Positions 19,292 to 29,590 of a stretch of DNA of 64,000 nucleotides are shown in pieces. Numbering within the stretch: the first letter of the stretch is position 1; each line of letters begins with the position of its first letter. Under the pieces are notes generated by a model, which was not told the DNA's origin, made no database searches, and saw nothing but the letters and a program-made list of their open reading frames with translations. A program made the translations under genes and the position numbers. This DNA comes from Photorhabdus heterorhabditis (lineage in GTDB: Bacteria; Pseudomonadota; Gammaproteobacteria; Enterobacterales; Enterobacteriaceae): positions 62,001 to 126,000 of the forward strand of contig NZ_RCWA01000005.1 of assembly GCF_018448905.1 (NCBI RefSeq). The letters run 5' to 3'.

Positions 19292-20344
19292 TTACTTATA
19301 ACTACAGAGATTGGGTAGTTGCTTGAGGTAAAGTGAAATATCACCAATATTGCTTTTTACCCAATCTGGGTTGTAATAAGTGTCAAGATAGCGTTCACCA
19401 CTGTCACACAGCAAAGTTACTATCGATCCCTGTTCTCCACGTTCATGCATTTGTTTAGCGAGAAAGAGGGCTCCCCAGATATTGGTCCCTGTAGATGCAC
19501 CCACTTTTCTGCCTAGTAGTTTTTCTAGCCAATAAATTGTTGCAATGCTGGCACAATCGGGTACTTGTATCATGTCATCAATAACTGAGGGAATAAAAGA
19601 AGGTTCTGCCCGAGGACGGCCAATACCCTCAATCTTGCTGCTACAATTGCTAAGAGTGTCACAACAATTTTGACGGTAACAGTCATAAAATACAGAATTT
19701 TCCGGATCAACAACGATCAACTTGGTGTTGTGCCCTTGGTAACGGATATAGCGTCCTAAAGTAGCAGAAGTACCGCCAGTGCCAGCACTCATAACGATGT
19801 AATTTGGTTCAGGAAATGGTTCCATTTGCATCTGACGGAAAATACTTTCAGCAATATTGTTATTACCTCGCCAGTCTGTTGCACGCTCGGCATAAGTAAA
19901 TTGATCCATATAATGACCATTAAGCTCTTTTGCTAGTCGCTCTGATTCAGCATAAATTTGTGCTGAATGGTCGACAAAATGGCATTTTCCTCCATAAAAC
20001 TCAATTTCCTGAATTTTACGTTTCGCAGTATATGACGGCATAACAGCAATAAAAGGTAATCCAAGCAGACGGGCAAAATAGGCTTCTGATACAGCAGTAC
20101 TACCAGATGAGGACTCGATAATTGGAGTACCTTCCTTGATCCAACCATTGCTGAGTGCATAAAGGAATAAGGAACGGGCAAGCCTGTGTTTCAGGCTACC
20201 GGTTGGGTGAGTACTTTCATCTTTTAGGTATAAATGGATACCAGGAAAAGCCAGTAAATTAAGGCGGATAAGGTGAGTATCAGAACTGCGTTGATAGTCT
20301 GCCTGAATCTCTTTGATTGCTTTGGTAGTCCAGTTGTGTGACAT
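19292..20344 (-). CDS. PLP-dependent cysteine synthase-family enzyme, probable L-cysteine desulfhydrase
   Basis: 350-residue fold-type II PLP enzyme. The likely PLP lysine is Lys52 ([13 protein letters not shown]) and the phosphate-binding glycine loop is SAGTGGTSA at 186-194. It stands divergent from an Lrp-type gene, the arrangement known for the cysteine-inducible cysteine desulfhydrase gene and its regulator in Pantoea (ccdA/ccdR). On that basis degradation of toxic cysteine is more likely than cysteine synthesis. E. coli lacks this enzyme gene at this locus; it has ybaE and cof here. Substrate is inferred, not shown. Confidence 0.78.
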   Translation of the reverse strand: MSHNWTTKAIKEIQADYQRSSDTHLIRLNLLAFPGIHLYLKDESTHPTGSLKHRLARSLFLYALSNGWIKEGTPIIESSSGSTAVSEAYFARLLGLPFIAVMPSYTAKRKIQEIEFYGGKCHFVDHSAQIYAESERLAKELNGHYMDQFTYAERATDWRGNNNIAESIFRQMQMEPFPEPNYIVMSAGTGGTSATLGRYIRYQGHNTKLIVVDPENSVFYDCYRQNCCDTLSNCSSKIEGIGRPRAEPSFIPSVIDDMIQVPDCASIATIYWLEKLLGRKVGASTGTNIWGALFLAKQMHERGEQGSIVTLLCDSGERYLDTYYNPDWVKSNIGDISLYLKQLPNLCSYK

Positions 20345-20470
20345 AAATTACTAACTCTTGATTAGAATATAATTGATGATGAGTAGATTAACTTTATACT
20401 GGGAGAAATGGATTATTATTTTTCTTAATATGTGGTTTCTTTATGGAAAAATTTTCTATAAGAGGTGGAT

Positions 20471-20932
20471 ATGTTAGACAAAACAGACCGCAAATTGCTT
20501 AAGTTATTACAGAAAGATTGCAGCTTGTCACTGAATGCATTGGCGGAAGCAGTTAATCTTACCTCCACACCTTGCTGGAAACGGCTAAAACGGCTTGAAG
20601 ATGAAGGATATATCGTTGGCAAAGTTGCTCTGCTTGACAGTGAAAAGTTAGGATTAGGATTGACAGTGATTGTGATGATAAGAACGCAGCAGCATAACAG
20701 TGGTTGGTATGAGCAATTTGTGGCATTTATAAAGCAGATGCCAGAAGTTTTAGCTTTTTACCGGATGGCTGGTGAATGTGATTATCTAATGCATGTAGAA
20801 GTTGTGGATATGAAAAGTTATGATCTGTTCTATAAGCGTATGGTTAACGGTATTCCTGGATTGATTGATGTTACATCTAGCTTTGCGATGGAAAAAATAA
20901 AATATACTACTGCATTGCCGATACCAGAATAA
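20471..20932 (+). CDS. Lrp/AsnC-family regulator, DecR/CcdR type
   Basis: 153-residue transcription factor with an N-terminal winged HTH ([43 protein letters not shown]) and a C-terminal RAM domain. The ATG at 20471 follows AGAGG at 5 bases; the GTG two codons earlier overlaps that site. It occupies the place of E. coli decR (ybaO), which activates cysteine detoxification, and is divergent from the cysteine desulfhydrase-like gene, so cysteine-responsive activation of that gene is the likely role. Confidence 0.87.
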   Translation: MLDKTDRKLLKLLQKDCSLSLNALAEAVNLTSTPCWKRLKRLEDEGYIVGKVALLDSEKLGLGLTVIVMIRTQQHNSGWYEQFVAFIKQMPEVLAFYRMAGECDYLMHVEVVDMKSYDLFYKRMVNGIPGLIDVTSSFAMEKIKYTTALPIPE

Positions 20933-21018
20933 CTGATTATTATTTAGAAAATTAGTTCAATCACTCTGAATTTTGATCGATATTTACATTATTTATTTCT
21001 ACTTCGGGATATACACGT

Positions 21019-22791
21019 GTGAGATTGTTTTCTCAATTAAGTTGGTACTTCCGCAGCGAGTGGCGTCGCTATCTTGGAGCAGTGACTCTGCTTATTATTA
21101 TCTCTATTTTGCTACTGATTCCTCCATACCTAGTGGGTGCAATTGTTGACGGTATTAGTACCGGATCTATGTCATCTAACCAATTGATGGTATGGGTTGG
21201 TGTTATGCTGGTCGTTGCATTGATGGTTTATATTCTGCGTTATATATGGCGTTTATGGTTGTTTGGGGCGTCATATCAATTAGCGATTAAATTACGCAAT
21301 AATTTTTACCGGCAGCTTAGCCGTCAAAATCCCGAATTTTATCTGCGTCACCGTACGGGGGATTTGATGGCCCGTGCTACTAATGATGTGGATCGTGTAG
21401 TATTTGCTGCGGGTGAAGGTGTTCTTACTTTAGTTGACTCGTTGGTTATGGGTTGCTCAGTGATGATTATGATGAGTGTACAAATCAGCTGGCAGTTAAC
21501 TCTGCTATCTTTGTTACCTATGCCTATTATGGCAATTATCATTAAACGATATGGTGATCAGCTTCATGGCCGTTTCAAATCCGCACAAGGTGCATTTTCT
21601 GCTCTGAATAACCAAGTCCAAGAGAGTTTGAGCAGTATCCGAATGATCAAGGCATTTGGCCTTGAAGATCTGCAATCAAATCAGTTTGAACAGGTTGCTG
21701 TGGAAGCTGGCCGTAAGAATATGTATGTTGCTAAAGTGGATGCCAGATTTGATCCGACAATTTTTATTGCGATCGGTATGTCAAATTTTTTGGCTATAGG
21801 TGGTGGTAGCTGGATGGTGTTGAATGGTGTTTTGACACTTGGTGAACTCACTAGTTTCGTGATGTATCTCGGCCTGATGATTTGGCCAATGTTGGCGTTG
21901 GCGTGGATGTTTAATATTGTTGAACGGGGAAGTGCTGCATACAGCCGTATCCGTAGTTTGTTGCAAGAGCCGCCGGTCATTGAGGATGGTACCCGCCATT
22001 TATCGCCTGAACGTAGTACTTTGAATGTAAATATCAAAGCGTTTAATTATCCACAAAGTAACAAAACTGTTCTGAGTCAGATTAATTTCTGTTTAGCTCC
22101 CGGGCAGTTGCTGGGGATTTGTGGTCCGACCGGCTCAGGTAAGAGCACGCTACTTGCGCTGATACAAAGACAGTTTGATGTGACTGATGGGGAAATTCTT
22201 TTCCAATCGATAAAAATTACTGATATCCGGTTAGATGAGTGGCGAGCGCGGTTTGCTGTTGTAAATCAAACACCTTTTCTATTTTCAGATACAGTTGCTA
22301 GGAATATTGCTTTGGGATGTCCAGATGCAACACAGGAACAAATTGAAGAGGTTGCCCGTCTTGCCAATGTCCATGAAGATATTCTTAGTTTACCTGAGGG
22401 ATATCAAACGGAAGTGGGTGAGCGTGGTGTGATGCTATCTGGTGGACAGAAACAACGCATTTCTATTGCCAGGGCTTTACTTTTAGATGCAGAGATTTTA
22501 ATTCTGGATGATTCTTTATCGGCAGTTGATGGGCAAACTGAGTACAATATTTTGCAAAACCTTAGCCAATGGAGGCAACAACGCACCGTTATTATCAGTG
22601 CTCACCGCCTATCTGCATTAACTGATGCAGATAATATTCTGGTGATGCAGCAAGGTTCTGTTATACATCAAGGGCGGCACCAACAATTGGTAGAACAGCC
22701 AGGATGGTATCGTGATATGTATCATTATCAGCAACTTGAAGCAGCACTAGATGACGAGGATGGAGTAGTAGAAGGAAATAAAGATGACTAA
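21019..22791 (+). CDS. mdlA: MdlA, ABC exporter half-transporter
   Basis: 590-residue fusion of six membrane helices and one nucleotide-binding domain, pairing with MdlB as a heterodimeric multidrug-type ABC exporter. Walker [10 protein letters not shown] is at 369-377, with signature LSGGQKQR and Walker B LILDD. Here Walker B ends in DD rather than DE, as in E. coli MdlA, so this half-site may be the less active one. GTG start at 21019, conserved N-terminus [20 protein letters not shown]. It overlaps mdlB by 8 bases. Confidence 0.96.
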   Translation: MRLFSQLSWYFRSEWRRYLGAVTLLIIISILLLIPPYLVGAIVDGISTGSMSSNQLMVWVGVMLVVALMVYILRYIWRLWLFGASYQLAIKLRNNFYRQLSRQNPEFYLRHRTGDLMARATNDVDRVVFAAGEGVLTLVDSLVMGCSVMIMMSVQISWQLTLLSLLPMPIMAIIIKRYGDQLHGRFKSAQGAFSALNNQVQESLSSIRMIKAFGLEDLQSNQFEQVAVEAGRKNMYVAKVDARFDPTIFIAIGMSNFLAIGGGSWMVLNGVLTLGELTSFVMYLGLMIWPMLALAWMFNIVERGSAAYSRIRSLLQEPPVIEDGTRHLSPERSTLNVNIKAFNYPQSNKTVLSQINFCLAPGQLLGICGPTGSGKSTLLALIQRQFDVTDGEILFQSIKITDIRLDEWRARFAVVNQTPFLFSDTVARNIALGCPDATQEQIEEVARLANVHEDILSLPEGYQTEVGERGVMLSGGQKQRISIARALLLDAEILILDDSLSAVDGQTEYNILQNLSQWRQQRTVIISAHRLSALTDADNILVMQQGSVIHQGRHQQLVEQPGWYRDMYHYQQLEAALDDEDGVVEGNKDD

Positions 22792-24568
22792 GGTTCGTCA
22801 ATTGTGGCCTTCTCTGAAACGTCTGTTAGTTTATGGAAAAAATTATCGTAAACCATTAGGGCTGGCGGTACTGATGCTGTGGGGGGCTGCAATTGCGGAA
22901 GTAAGCGGCCCGGTTTTAATTAGTTATTTTATCGATAATATGGTTGCAACGGGTAATATGCCTGTTGAAGTGGTTACAGGGTTAGCTATAACCTTTGTTG
23001 TTTTGCAACTGATTACAGCTGCATTGCATTATTTTCAAGCTTTATTATTTAATCAAGTGTCAGTTGATGTAGTTCAGCAACTTCGTACTGATGTGATGAA
23101 TGCAGCATTGCGCCAGCCTTTAAGTGCTTTTGATAATCAACCGGTCGGGCAATTGATTTCCCGTGTAACGAACGATACTGAAGTTATTAAAGATCTTTAT
23201 GTCAATGTGGTTCCAGCAGTATTCCGCAGTATAGCACTAATTGGCGCGATGCTGATTGCTATGTTTATGCTGGAATGGCGTATGGCATTGGTTGCTATTC
23301 TTATTTTCCCTGTTGTGTTGATTGTCATGGCAATATATCAGCACTTGAGTACACCTATTATTCGGAGGGTACGTAGTTATCTGGCTGATATTAATGATAA
23401 CTTTAACGAGATCATCAATGGAATGCATGTTGTTCAGCAATTCAGGCAACAGGCTCGTTTTGGTGAGCGTATATTGTTGACTAACCGTGCTCATTATAAA
23501 GTGAGAATGCAGGCACTACGGTTGGATGGGATTTTATTGAGGCCATTACTGAGTTTGTTATCGGCTATGGTGTTGTGTGGTCTTATAGTGCTGTTTGGAT
23601 TCAGTGGATCAGGAGTGATTGGTGTTGGGGTATTGTATGCTTTTATTAATTACTTGGGGCGACTGAATGAACCACTAATCGAACTGGCTGCTCAGCAATC
23701 TATCCTGCAACAAGCTGTAGTTTCTGGTGAGAGGATATTTGAGTTAATGGATAGTCCTCAACAAGGTTATGGTATAGATAGTCAGCCGTTATCCAGCGGT
23801 CGGATTGAAATAGAAAATTTGAGTTTTTCTTACCGAGATAACAAAGTAGTGTTACAAGATATCAATGTGCAGATTCCGACCCACGGTTTTGTTGCTTTGG
23901 TTGGGCATACTGGCAGTGGTAAAAGTACGTTGGCAAATTTACTGATGGGGTATTACCCGTGGCAGAAGGGGGAAATTTACCTTGACGGACGATCTGTATC
24001 ATCCTTGTCTCATTCGGTGTTACGTAATGGAGTGGCAATAGTTCAGCAGGACCCGGTTGTTCTTGTTGACTCTTTCTTTGGTAATATTACGCTTGGTCGG
24101 AATATCTCAGAAGAGAAAGTCTGGCAGGTATTGGAAACAGTACAATTAGCTGAATTAGTACGTTCATTGTCTAATGGTCTTCATACTATCTTGGGAGAGC
24201 AGGGTAATACGTTGTCAGCAGGGCAAAAACAATTGCTTGCTATGGCGAGGGTGTTAGTGCAAACACCACAAATTTTAATCCTTGATGAAGCGACAGCAAA
24301 TATCGATTCAGGTACAGAACAAGCGATACAACAGGCTTTGAGATTGATTCGTCAGCAAACGACTTTGATTGTTATTGCTCACCGTTTGTCCACTATTGTA
24401 GAAGCCGATACTATTCTAGTGCTGCATCGTGGTGCAATTATTGAACAAGGACGCCATCAGCAGTTATTGGCGGAATGTGGGCGTTATTATCAGATGTATC
24501 AGCTACAACAAGTAGGTGATACATTAAATGAATGCGGCGCAATTTCTGAGAAAGAGATATTGATTTAA
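22784..24568 (+). CDS. mdlB: MdlB, ABC exporter half-transporter
   Basis: Partner of MdlA; 594 residues with N-terminal six-helix ABC membrane domain and C-terminal ATPase (Walker [10 protein letters not shown], signature LSAGQKQ, Walker B LILDEA). The signature has A in place of the second G of LSGGQ. It overlaps mdlA, so the pair is translated together. Substrate unknown. Confidence 0.96.
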   Translation: MTKVRQLWPSLKRLLVYGKNYRKPLGLAVLMLWGAAIAEVSGPVLISYFIDNMVATGNMPVEVVTGLAITFVVLQLITAALHYFQALLFNQVSVDVVQQLRTDVMNAALRQPLSAFDNQPVGQLISRVTNDTEVIKDLYVNVVPAVFRSIALIGAMLIAMFMLEWRMALVAILIFPVVLIVMAIYQHLSTPIIRRVRSYLADINDNFNEIINGMHVVQQFRQQARFGERILLTNRAHYKVRMQALRLDGILLRPLLSLLSAMVLCGLIVLFGFSGSGVIGVGVLYAFINYLGRLNEPLIELAAQQSILQQAVVSGERIFELMDSPQQGYGIDSQPLSSGRIEIENLSFSYRDNKVVLQDINVQIPTHGFVALVGHTGSGKSTLANLLMGYYPWQKGEIYLDGRSVSSLSHSVLRNGVAIVQQDPVVLVDSFFGNITLGRNISEEKVWQVLETVQLAELVRSLSNGLHTILGEQGNTLSAGQKQLLAMARVLVQTPQILILDEATANIDSGTEQAIQQALRLIRQQTTLIVIAHRLSTIVEADTILVLHRGAIIEQGRHQQLLAECGRYYQMYQLQQVGDTLNECGAISEKEILI

Positions 24569-24575
24569 CCTTATT

Positions 24576-24592
24576 TGCACTAATCTAGTGCG
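24576..24592 (+). promoter_or_regulatory. NtrC-type enhancer site for glnK-amtB
   Basis: TGCAC, 7 bases, GTGCG: nine of ten half-site positions match the NtrC consensus (TGCAC-N7-GTGCA). It lies about 97 bases upstream of the -24 element of the sigma-54 promoter, a typical enhancer distance. It begins 7 bases after the mdlB stop codon. Confidence 0.78.
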
Positions 24593-24688
24593 CTAATGGG
24601 GGAGTACATTCGTTGCTCTCCCTTTCTTCCTCTCCCCGTAATTTGTATTTTCTTTATTATTATTTGATTTTTATATGTTTTTAATTTC

Positions 24689-24704
24689 TGGCACATCCCT
24701 TGCT
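24689..24704 (+). promoter_or_regulatory. Sigma-54 promoter of glnK-amtB
   Basis: TGGCAC (24689-24694), 5 bases, TTGCT (24700-24704): a near-perfect -24/-12 element, 45 bases before glnK. With the NtrC-type site upstream this indicates induction under nitrogen limitation, as in E. coli. Confidence 0.9.
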
Positions 24705-24748
24705 ATCTACTTAATTGCAAACACAATAACCGAGTGGTAGGAGGATAT

Positions 24749-25087
24749 ATGAAGCTCATTACGACAATTATAAAGCCATTCAAACTGGAGGATATAAGGG
24801 GGGCTCTTTCTGGTCTAGGTGTTCAGGGGCTGACTATAACAGAAGTAAAAGGATTTGGTCGTCAGAAAGGGCATGCCGAGCTTTATCGTGGAGCTGAATA
24901 CAGCCTTAACTTTTTACCTAAAGTAAAGATAGATATCGCTGTAGCAGATGAATTAGTTGAGGAGGTAATTCATGCTATTCAGCAATCCGCTTTCACTGGA
25001 AAAGTTGGTGACGGTAAGATTTTTGTTATCGAATTACAGCAAGTTATTCGTATCAGAACAGGCGAAACCAATGATGCAGCACTATAA
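24749..25087 (+). CDS. glnK: GlnK, PII nitrogen signalling protein
   Basis: 112-residue PII protein that blocks the AmtB channel when nitrogen is plentiful. Start ATG at 24749 has GGAGG 5 bases upstream and gives the canonical MKLITTIIKPFKLEDIR; the upstream frame extension is not part of the family. Tyr51 in the T-loop (YRGAEYSLNF), the uridylylation site, is present. Followed 22 bases later by amtB. Confidence 0.97.
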   Translation: MKLITTIIKPFKLEDIRGALSGLGVQGLTITEVKGFGRQKGHAELYRGAEYSLNFLPKVKIDIAVADELVEEVIHAIQQSAFTGKVGDGKIFVIELQQVIRIRTGETNDAAL

Positions 25088-25109
25088 GTCACTGATAGAG
25101 ATAATATAT

Positions 25110-26393
25110 ATGAAAAGACAATTCTCTGTGGCTGTCGGTATTGCAGCCAGTTGTTTACCATCATTATCTCAAGCGGCAGAAAGTGTTGCCGACAAAGCAG
25201 ATAATACTTTTATGATGATTTGTACAGTACTTGTTTTGTTTATGACAATTCCGGGCATTGCTCTGTTTTACGGTGGATTGTTGCGGAGCAAAAATGTTTT
25301 ATCTCTGATGGCTCAGGTTATGGTGAGTTTTGCTCTGGTATGTGTGTTGTGGATAATTTACGGTTACAGCTTGGCTTTTGAACCGGGAAATGGTTTCTTC
25401 GGTAGTTTTAGTCAGATGATGTTGAAGAACTTGGTATTGACTGATTTAACTGGCAGTTTTTATCAATTAATTCATGTGGCATTTCAAGGGTCTTTTGCTT
25501 GTATTACAGTCGCCTTGATTACTGGTGCCTTAGGGGAACGTATTCGCTTTCCAGCTTTATTGATTTTCAGTGTGTTATGGTTGACGTTTTCTTATCTACC
25601 TATGGCGCATATGGTTTGGGGAGGGGGGATACTTTCACAAGATGGGGCGCTAGATTTTGCTGGTGGCACGGTTGTGCATATTAACGCGGCTGTAGCAGGG
25701 CTGGTTGGTGCTTATTTATTGGGAAAACGTACTGGTTTTGGGAAAGAAGCATTCAAGCCACATAATCTACCAATGGTTTTCATCGGTACAGCTGTACTTT
25801 ATATCGGTTGGTTTGGTTTTAATGCAGGTTCTGCTGGTGAAGCTAATGAGATAGCTGCTCTAGCATTTTTGAATACAGTTGTGGCGACAGCCGCTGCTAT
25901 TTTATCGTGGATTTTCGCTGAATGGTTCTTCCGTAATAAGCCATCACTTTTGGGTGCCTGTTCAGGCTGTATTGCTGGGCTGGTTGGTGTTACACCAGCT
26001 GCGGGAACGGTTGGTGTCGGTGGGGCTCTTATCATTGGTCTGATAGCAGGTTTTGCAGGACTTTGGGGAGTCGTGATCCTGAAAAGGTGGTTACGTGCTG
26101 ATGATGTGTGTGATGTATTTGGTATACACGGCGTATGTGGGATAGTTGGTTGTCTTTTGACCGGGATTTTTACAGCTAAGTCGTTGGGAGGAACCGGTTA
26201 TTCTGAAGGAATAGCTATGTTGGAGCAAGTTAGTATCCAAGCTTTCAGCATATTAGTTTGTGTAGTTTGGTCAGTAATCGTTGCGTTTATTGCTTTCAAA
26301 ATAGCGGATCTACTGGTAGGGCTGCGGGTTACTGTTGAAACTGAAAGAGAAGGATTGGATATTAATGCTCACGGCGAAAGTGCTTATAACTAA
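25110..26393 (+). CDS. amtB: AmtB, ammonium channel
   Basis: Trimeric ammonium transporter, 427 residues from the ATG at 25110. The N-terminus MKRQFSVAVGIAASCLPSLSQA is a signal peptide, as in E. coli AmtB; the open frame extends upstream into glnK but is not used. The conserved DFAGGTVVHINAA segment and DVFGIHGVCGIVG hold the paired pore histidines. The C-terminal tail that contacts GlnK (EREGLDINAHGESAYN) is intact. Confidence 0.97.
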   Translation: MKRQFSVAVGIAASCLPSLSQAAESVADKADNTFMMICTVLVLFMTIPGIALFYGGLLRSKNVLSLMAQVMVSFALVCVLWIIYGYSLAFEPGNGFFGSFSQMMLKNLVLTDLTGSFYQLIHVAFQGSFACITVALITGALGERIRFPALLIFSVLWLTFSYLPMAHMVWGGGILSQDGALDFAGGTVVHINAAVAGLVGAYLLGKRTGFGKEAFKPHNLPMVFIGTAVLYIGWFGFNAGSAGEANEIAALAFLNTVVATAAAILSWIFAEWFFRNKPSLLGACSGCIAGLVGVTPAAGTVGVGGALIIGLIAGFAGLWGVVILKRWLRADDVCDVFGIHGVCGIVGCLLTGIFTAKSLGGTGYSEGIAMLEQVSIQAFSILVCVVWSVIVAFIAFKIADLLVGLRVTVETEREGLDINAHGESAYN

Positions 26394-26471
26394 TCTGTAA
26401 TATAAACGAAACGGCAGCGGTAAGGCCATAAAGTGTGATATTGGTTTCTTATTTGCTGCCTTTGTTACATT

Positions 26472-27335
26472 TTATTTGGTTCGCTTTCTAATCAGTCCTT
26501 CTTGTACAGTCGAGGCGATAAGTACCCCTTCGCGGTTGTAAATCTGTCCACGAACAAAGCCACGGGCCCCAGAGGCTGATGGGCTGTCTATAGCATATAG
26601 TAACCAGTCGTCCAGTTTAAATGGGCGGTGGAACCACATGGAATGGTCAATAGTTGCTATCTGGATATTTTTCTCAAGAAATCCAACACCATGAGGCTGC
26701 AATGCTGTTGGTAGAAAGTTAAAATCAGAGGCATAGCCAAGTAAGTATTGATGAATTAAAGGATTAGCAGGCATATCACCATTACTGCGAAACCAGACAT
26801 AGCGTATAGGTTCTTCTGGTGGACAATTAAATGGGCTGTAATATTTTACGGGCCTCATTTCAAACGGGCATGGGTAGAGAAAAATATTTTGCATTCTTTG
26901 GGGTAATAGGTGAGATATTTTCTTCGCAATTTCATCTTGAGGGGTGAGTTCTTCTGGATATGGTACATCTGGCATCATATTTTGGTGTTCGAAACCTTCT
27001 TCATAGCTTTGGAATGAGGCTGTCATATAAAAGATAGGTTTGCCATTTTGAATCGCGCTCACTCGTCGGGCGCTGAAACTTCCTCCATCACGTAAAATTT
27101 CAACGTCATAGACGATAGGTTTACTACTGTCTCCGGGACGTAAGAAATAGCTGTGGAAAGAATTACTGATCCGATTATCTGCGACAGTTTGTGTGGCAGC
27201 ATAGAGTGCTTGACCGATCACTTGCCCTCCGAAAACCTGAGGAAAACCTAAGTCTTTACTTTGACCCCGGTAAATGCCTTCTTCAATTTTTTCTAGATTC
27301 ATCAAATTGATCAGATTGTGTAATGACTTACTCAT
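26472..27335 (-). CDS. tesB: TesB, acyl-CoA thioesterase II
   Basis: 287-residue double hot-dog thioesterase acting on medium- and long-chain acyl-CoAs. Catalytic elements are in place: Asp in GYASDFNFL, the Thr segment [14 protein letters not shown], and the Gln in ASTVQEG. Convergent with amtB and divergent from ybaY, as in E. coli. Confidence 0.96.
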   Translation of the reverse strand: MSKSLHNLINLMNLEKIEEGIYRGQSKDLGFPQVFGGQVIGQALYAATQTVADNRISNSFHSYFLRPGDSSKPIVYDVEILRDGGSFSARRVSAIQNGKPIFYMTASFQSYEEGFEHQNMMPDVPYPEELTPQDEIAKKISHLLPQRMQNIFLYPCPFEMRPVKYYSPFNCPPEEPIRYVWFRSNGDMPANPLIHQYLLGYASDFNFLPTALQPHGVGFLEKNIQIATIDHSMWFHRPFKLDDWLLYAIDSPSASGARGFVRGQIYNREGVLIASTVQEGLIRKRTK

Positions 27336-27585
27336 AATATGCCTTTGTTTTTTATTGGGTTATTAGAAATATAACAGGTGATTATTGTCCCATTAATGAA
27401 TGATAGATAAATAACTAAATTGTAAATGTTTCAGGCCCTGATAGTAGTGCAATAAAGAATATGAGATTTATCTGGGACTTATATTCATTTTTCTAATCTA
27501 TAATTTAGGTGGCTTAGATTTAATGGTTTGATATTCAAATTCATTTTATTATTTATATAGATCAGTTAAGAATGGAGAAGTGTGT

Positions 27586-28032
27586 ATGAAATTATGGCAA
27601 ATATCTACGAGTGTATTACTGGCAGCTGCTTTGGTTGGGTGTAATAGCAAAGGCACCGAGACAGTAGATACTCGGGTAGAGCAGATTGAAAATCCAGTAA
27701 AACAGCATTATGTTAAAGGCAATATCAATATCTTACAGCGTATTGCATTGCCAGCGGATGCTATTCTGACAGTGTCTTTATCTGATGTATCTCTGGCTGA
27801 TGCACCCTCAATTACTTTATCCCAGAAGAGAGAACGCTTAGACGGAAAACAATCACCTTTTCATTTTGTTCTGCCTTATCGTCCAAGCGACGTTAAGCCA
27901 AATGCGCGTATTGTCGTCAGTGCTTCTGTTTCTCTACATAATCGTTTAATGTTTGTTACAGATACTGCATATGAAGTAATTAATAATGGGAAGACTAAAG
28001 ATATCGAAATTATACTAAAAGCGGTTAGATAA
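27586..28032 (+). CDS. ybaY: YbaY, outer-membrane lipoprotein with YscW-like domain
   Basis: 148 residues from the ATG at 27586, which has GGAG 8 bases upstream. A lipoprotein signal ends in LVGC. The body (VKGNINILQRIALPADAILTVSLSDVSL ... PYRPSDVKPNARIVVSASV) is the YscW/YbaY beta-sandwich seen in type III secretion pilotins; in enterobacteria YbaY has no established role. Sits upstream of the 4.5S RNA gene as in E. coli. Confidence 0.9.
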   Translation: MKLWQISTSVLLAAALVGCNSKGTETVDTRVEQIENPVKQHYVKGNINILQRIALPADAILTVSLSDVSLADAPSITLSQKRERLDGKQSPFHFVLPYRPSDVKPNARIVVSASVSLHNRLMFVTDTAYEVINNGKTKDIEIILKAVR

Positions 28033-28154
28033 TACATGTTCTTGAGTATTTATTCTCAATGTATAAGAAATCATCATTCGAACCTGCTTGTCTTGCTATT
28101 TAGACAGGTATGAATGATAATGGCGCCGCTTTGAAGCCAAAGCAATCAGTCAAT

Positions 28155-28266
28155 GGGGGCTCTGTTGGTTCTCCCGCAACGCTAACTTGTTAACTTGGTC
28201 AGGTCCGGAAGGAAGCAGCTATAGCAAGGGATGTGTGTGCCGGGATGTCGCTGGCAGAGCCCTCGC
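28155..28266 (+). ncRNA. ffs: 4.5S RNA, RNA of the signal recognition particle
   Basis: The sequence is nearly identical to E. coli ffs at both ends and in the conserved apical domain: GGGGGCTCTGTTGG at the start, GTCAGGTCCGGAAGGAAGCA in the Ffh-binding loop, and GTGTGCCGGGATGT then CAGAGCCCT at the end. The 5' and 3' ends pair to close the long hairpin. The exact 3' end is uncertain by a few bases. Confidence 0.96.
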
Positions 28267-28344
28267 CAATTTTGTTGATAGCTGACCTAATAAGCCGATA
28301 GCACTTTACCGGCCCGGATCGTTTTTTGTCTGATGAAGACTACT

Positions 28345-28548
28345 TTAGCGAACGTATTTCCATACTGAAGGTGGAATTCTGTCATACAGTTTATTCATGG
28401 TCAGCTCAGCCAGGCGATGATCCGCAGCAGAGTAGAATAGTTCAAGTTCGTCTCCTGAAAGTTCATATTTGTTTTTTTCAATCACACGCTCTAGTGTATC
28501 AATCGTGGTGCATTTTCTTAAACGCATCAGATAATCAGTTTTAGTCAT
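28345..28548 (-). CDS. hha: Hha, haemolysin-expression modulating protein
   Basis: 67-residue partner of H-NS that modulates silencing of horizontally acquired genes. The ATG at 28548 gives [19 protein letters not shown], matching Hha; the longer frame up to 28620 is not homologous. The tail [17 protein letters not shown] is diagnostic. The gene looks intact, but its usual upstream partner tomB is degraded here. Confidence 0.95.
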   Translation of the reverse strand: MTKTDYLMRLRKCTTIDTLERVIEKNKYELSGDELELFYSAADHRLAELTMNKLYDRIPPSVWKYVR

Positions 28549-28609
28549 AGTTGCCTTTCTTATTAACATATATAAAAAATTATTTAAGGAAATATCAGCC
28601 AAATTTTTC

Positions 28610-28976
28610 TCAAGGAACAATTTAAGTCATACAACAAAATGCTGGTTAAACGTTCATTAGTTTTGGGGCATTCTGTAAGTTTAGAAAAACTAATCTCATT
28701 GCTTACAAACAAAGTATAGGTATATGTACCATCAAAATATTCATCAATTCAAGCAAGAAGGCTGAAATCATCAGAATATTTGATTTTAACGTGCTAAACG
28801 AAAGTTGATATGTACTCAATCAATTCATTTAGCTTTAAATTGTCCTGAGACGTAAATGTTATTTACACAACCAGTATCGGTGTACTCTAACACTGGAAGT
28901 AACTTCTTGTCTTAGATTCTCACATAAGCATTTTAATTCAGCAATATCATATCATCCTAGTGAATTATTCATCCAT
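28610..28976 (-). pseudogene. tomB: Degraded tomB (ybaJ), Hha toxicity modulator
   Basis: The minus strand upstream of hha encodes recognisable pieces of TomB in the right order and spacing: a start MDEY at 28976, DIAELK-LCENL from 28948, NLKLNELIEYI around 28835-28805, and IDEYFDGT from 28748. These are split by frameshifts and in-frame stops (for example TGA directly before IDEY and TAG after the TF-V segment). Spacings from the start match E. coli TomB to within one codon. TomB is the proposed antitoxin of Hha, so its loss beside an intact hha is notable. The 3' end is approximate. Confidence 0.85.
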
Positions 28977-29550
28977 GCCATGTTGATCCCCCTGTATATG
29001 CTATTACTTAATTTGAGTCAAAGGCGCTAAACATATACATGTATTATAGAAACTCTTTTTCGAGAGATTATTATTATGTGCCTATAATCGTTCTTTGGGA
29101 TTATTTATCTTTTTTACAGATGATTCTGGTTTGCTTTTGGTAAAGCAAAATCATCTCTTAACAAAAATTCATACCCTTAACGCAATAAACTATAAATATC
29201 GGCCAGTATATGTGAATTAATATGTAGGCTTATATAAAATAGTACTACCCTCAGACGCTAGTAACAGCAGATTATAGCCTGATGGCTACAATAATCAACG
29301 AATATAACATCATTATTACATAAGTCACTATGTGCTGGTATTGTTTTTTGTCATTTAATGTAAAAAAGATAAAGCAGTTCTTGCCCAACAACTTTCCCAA
29401 TAATTTTATTAAAGTTAGTAATGTGCGGATTTTTAAGGATATTTTCTACTCATAAAGGGTGATTTTAATTAAATTTGAACGAAATTATGCAAAAGTTAAG
29501 CGGATAGGTTGATGATCAGAATCTGCTTAATGGAAGCAACTATTATATTA
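28977..29550. other. Gene-free stretch between tomB relic and acrB
   Basis: No open frame or recognisable protein remnant on either strand. It is very AT-rich. A hairpin-forming segment lies around 29120-29158 (GATGATT...TTTGCTTT and AAAGCAAA...ATCATC). The right end carries the acrAB terminator. Confidence 0.55.
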
Positions 29551-29573
29551 AGAAGGCCGTTAAACGGCCTTCC
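29551..29573 (-). terminator. Terminator of acrAB
   Basis: On the minus strand GAAGGCCGTT and AACGGCCTTC pair in a 10-bp perfect stem with a minimal loop, 18 bases after the acrB stop. The T tail is short (CTTAATAT), so strength is moderate. Confidence 0.75.
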
Positions 29574-29590
29574 GATTATTGTTAGTTGCA

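Noticed and set aside
26410-26463. GGCAGC ... GCTGCC inverted repeat between amtB and tesB as a terminator
   Set aside because: The arms are only 6 bp and lie some 40 bases apart without a clear T-run; too weak to call.
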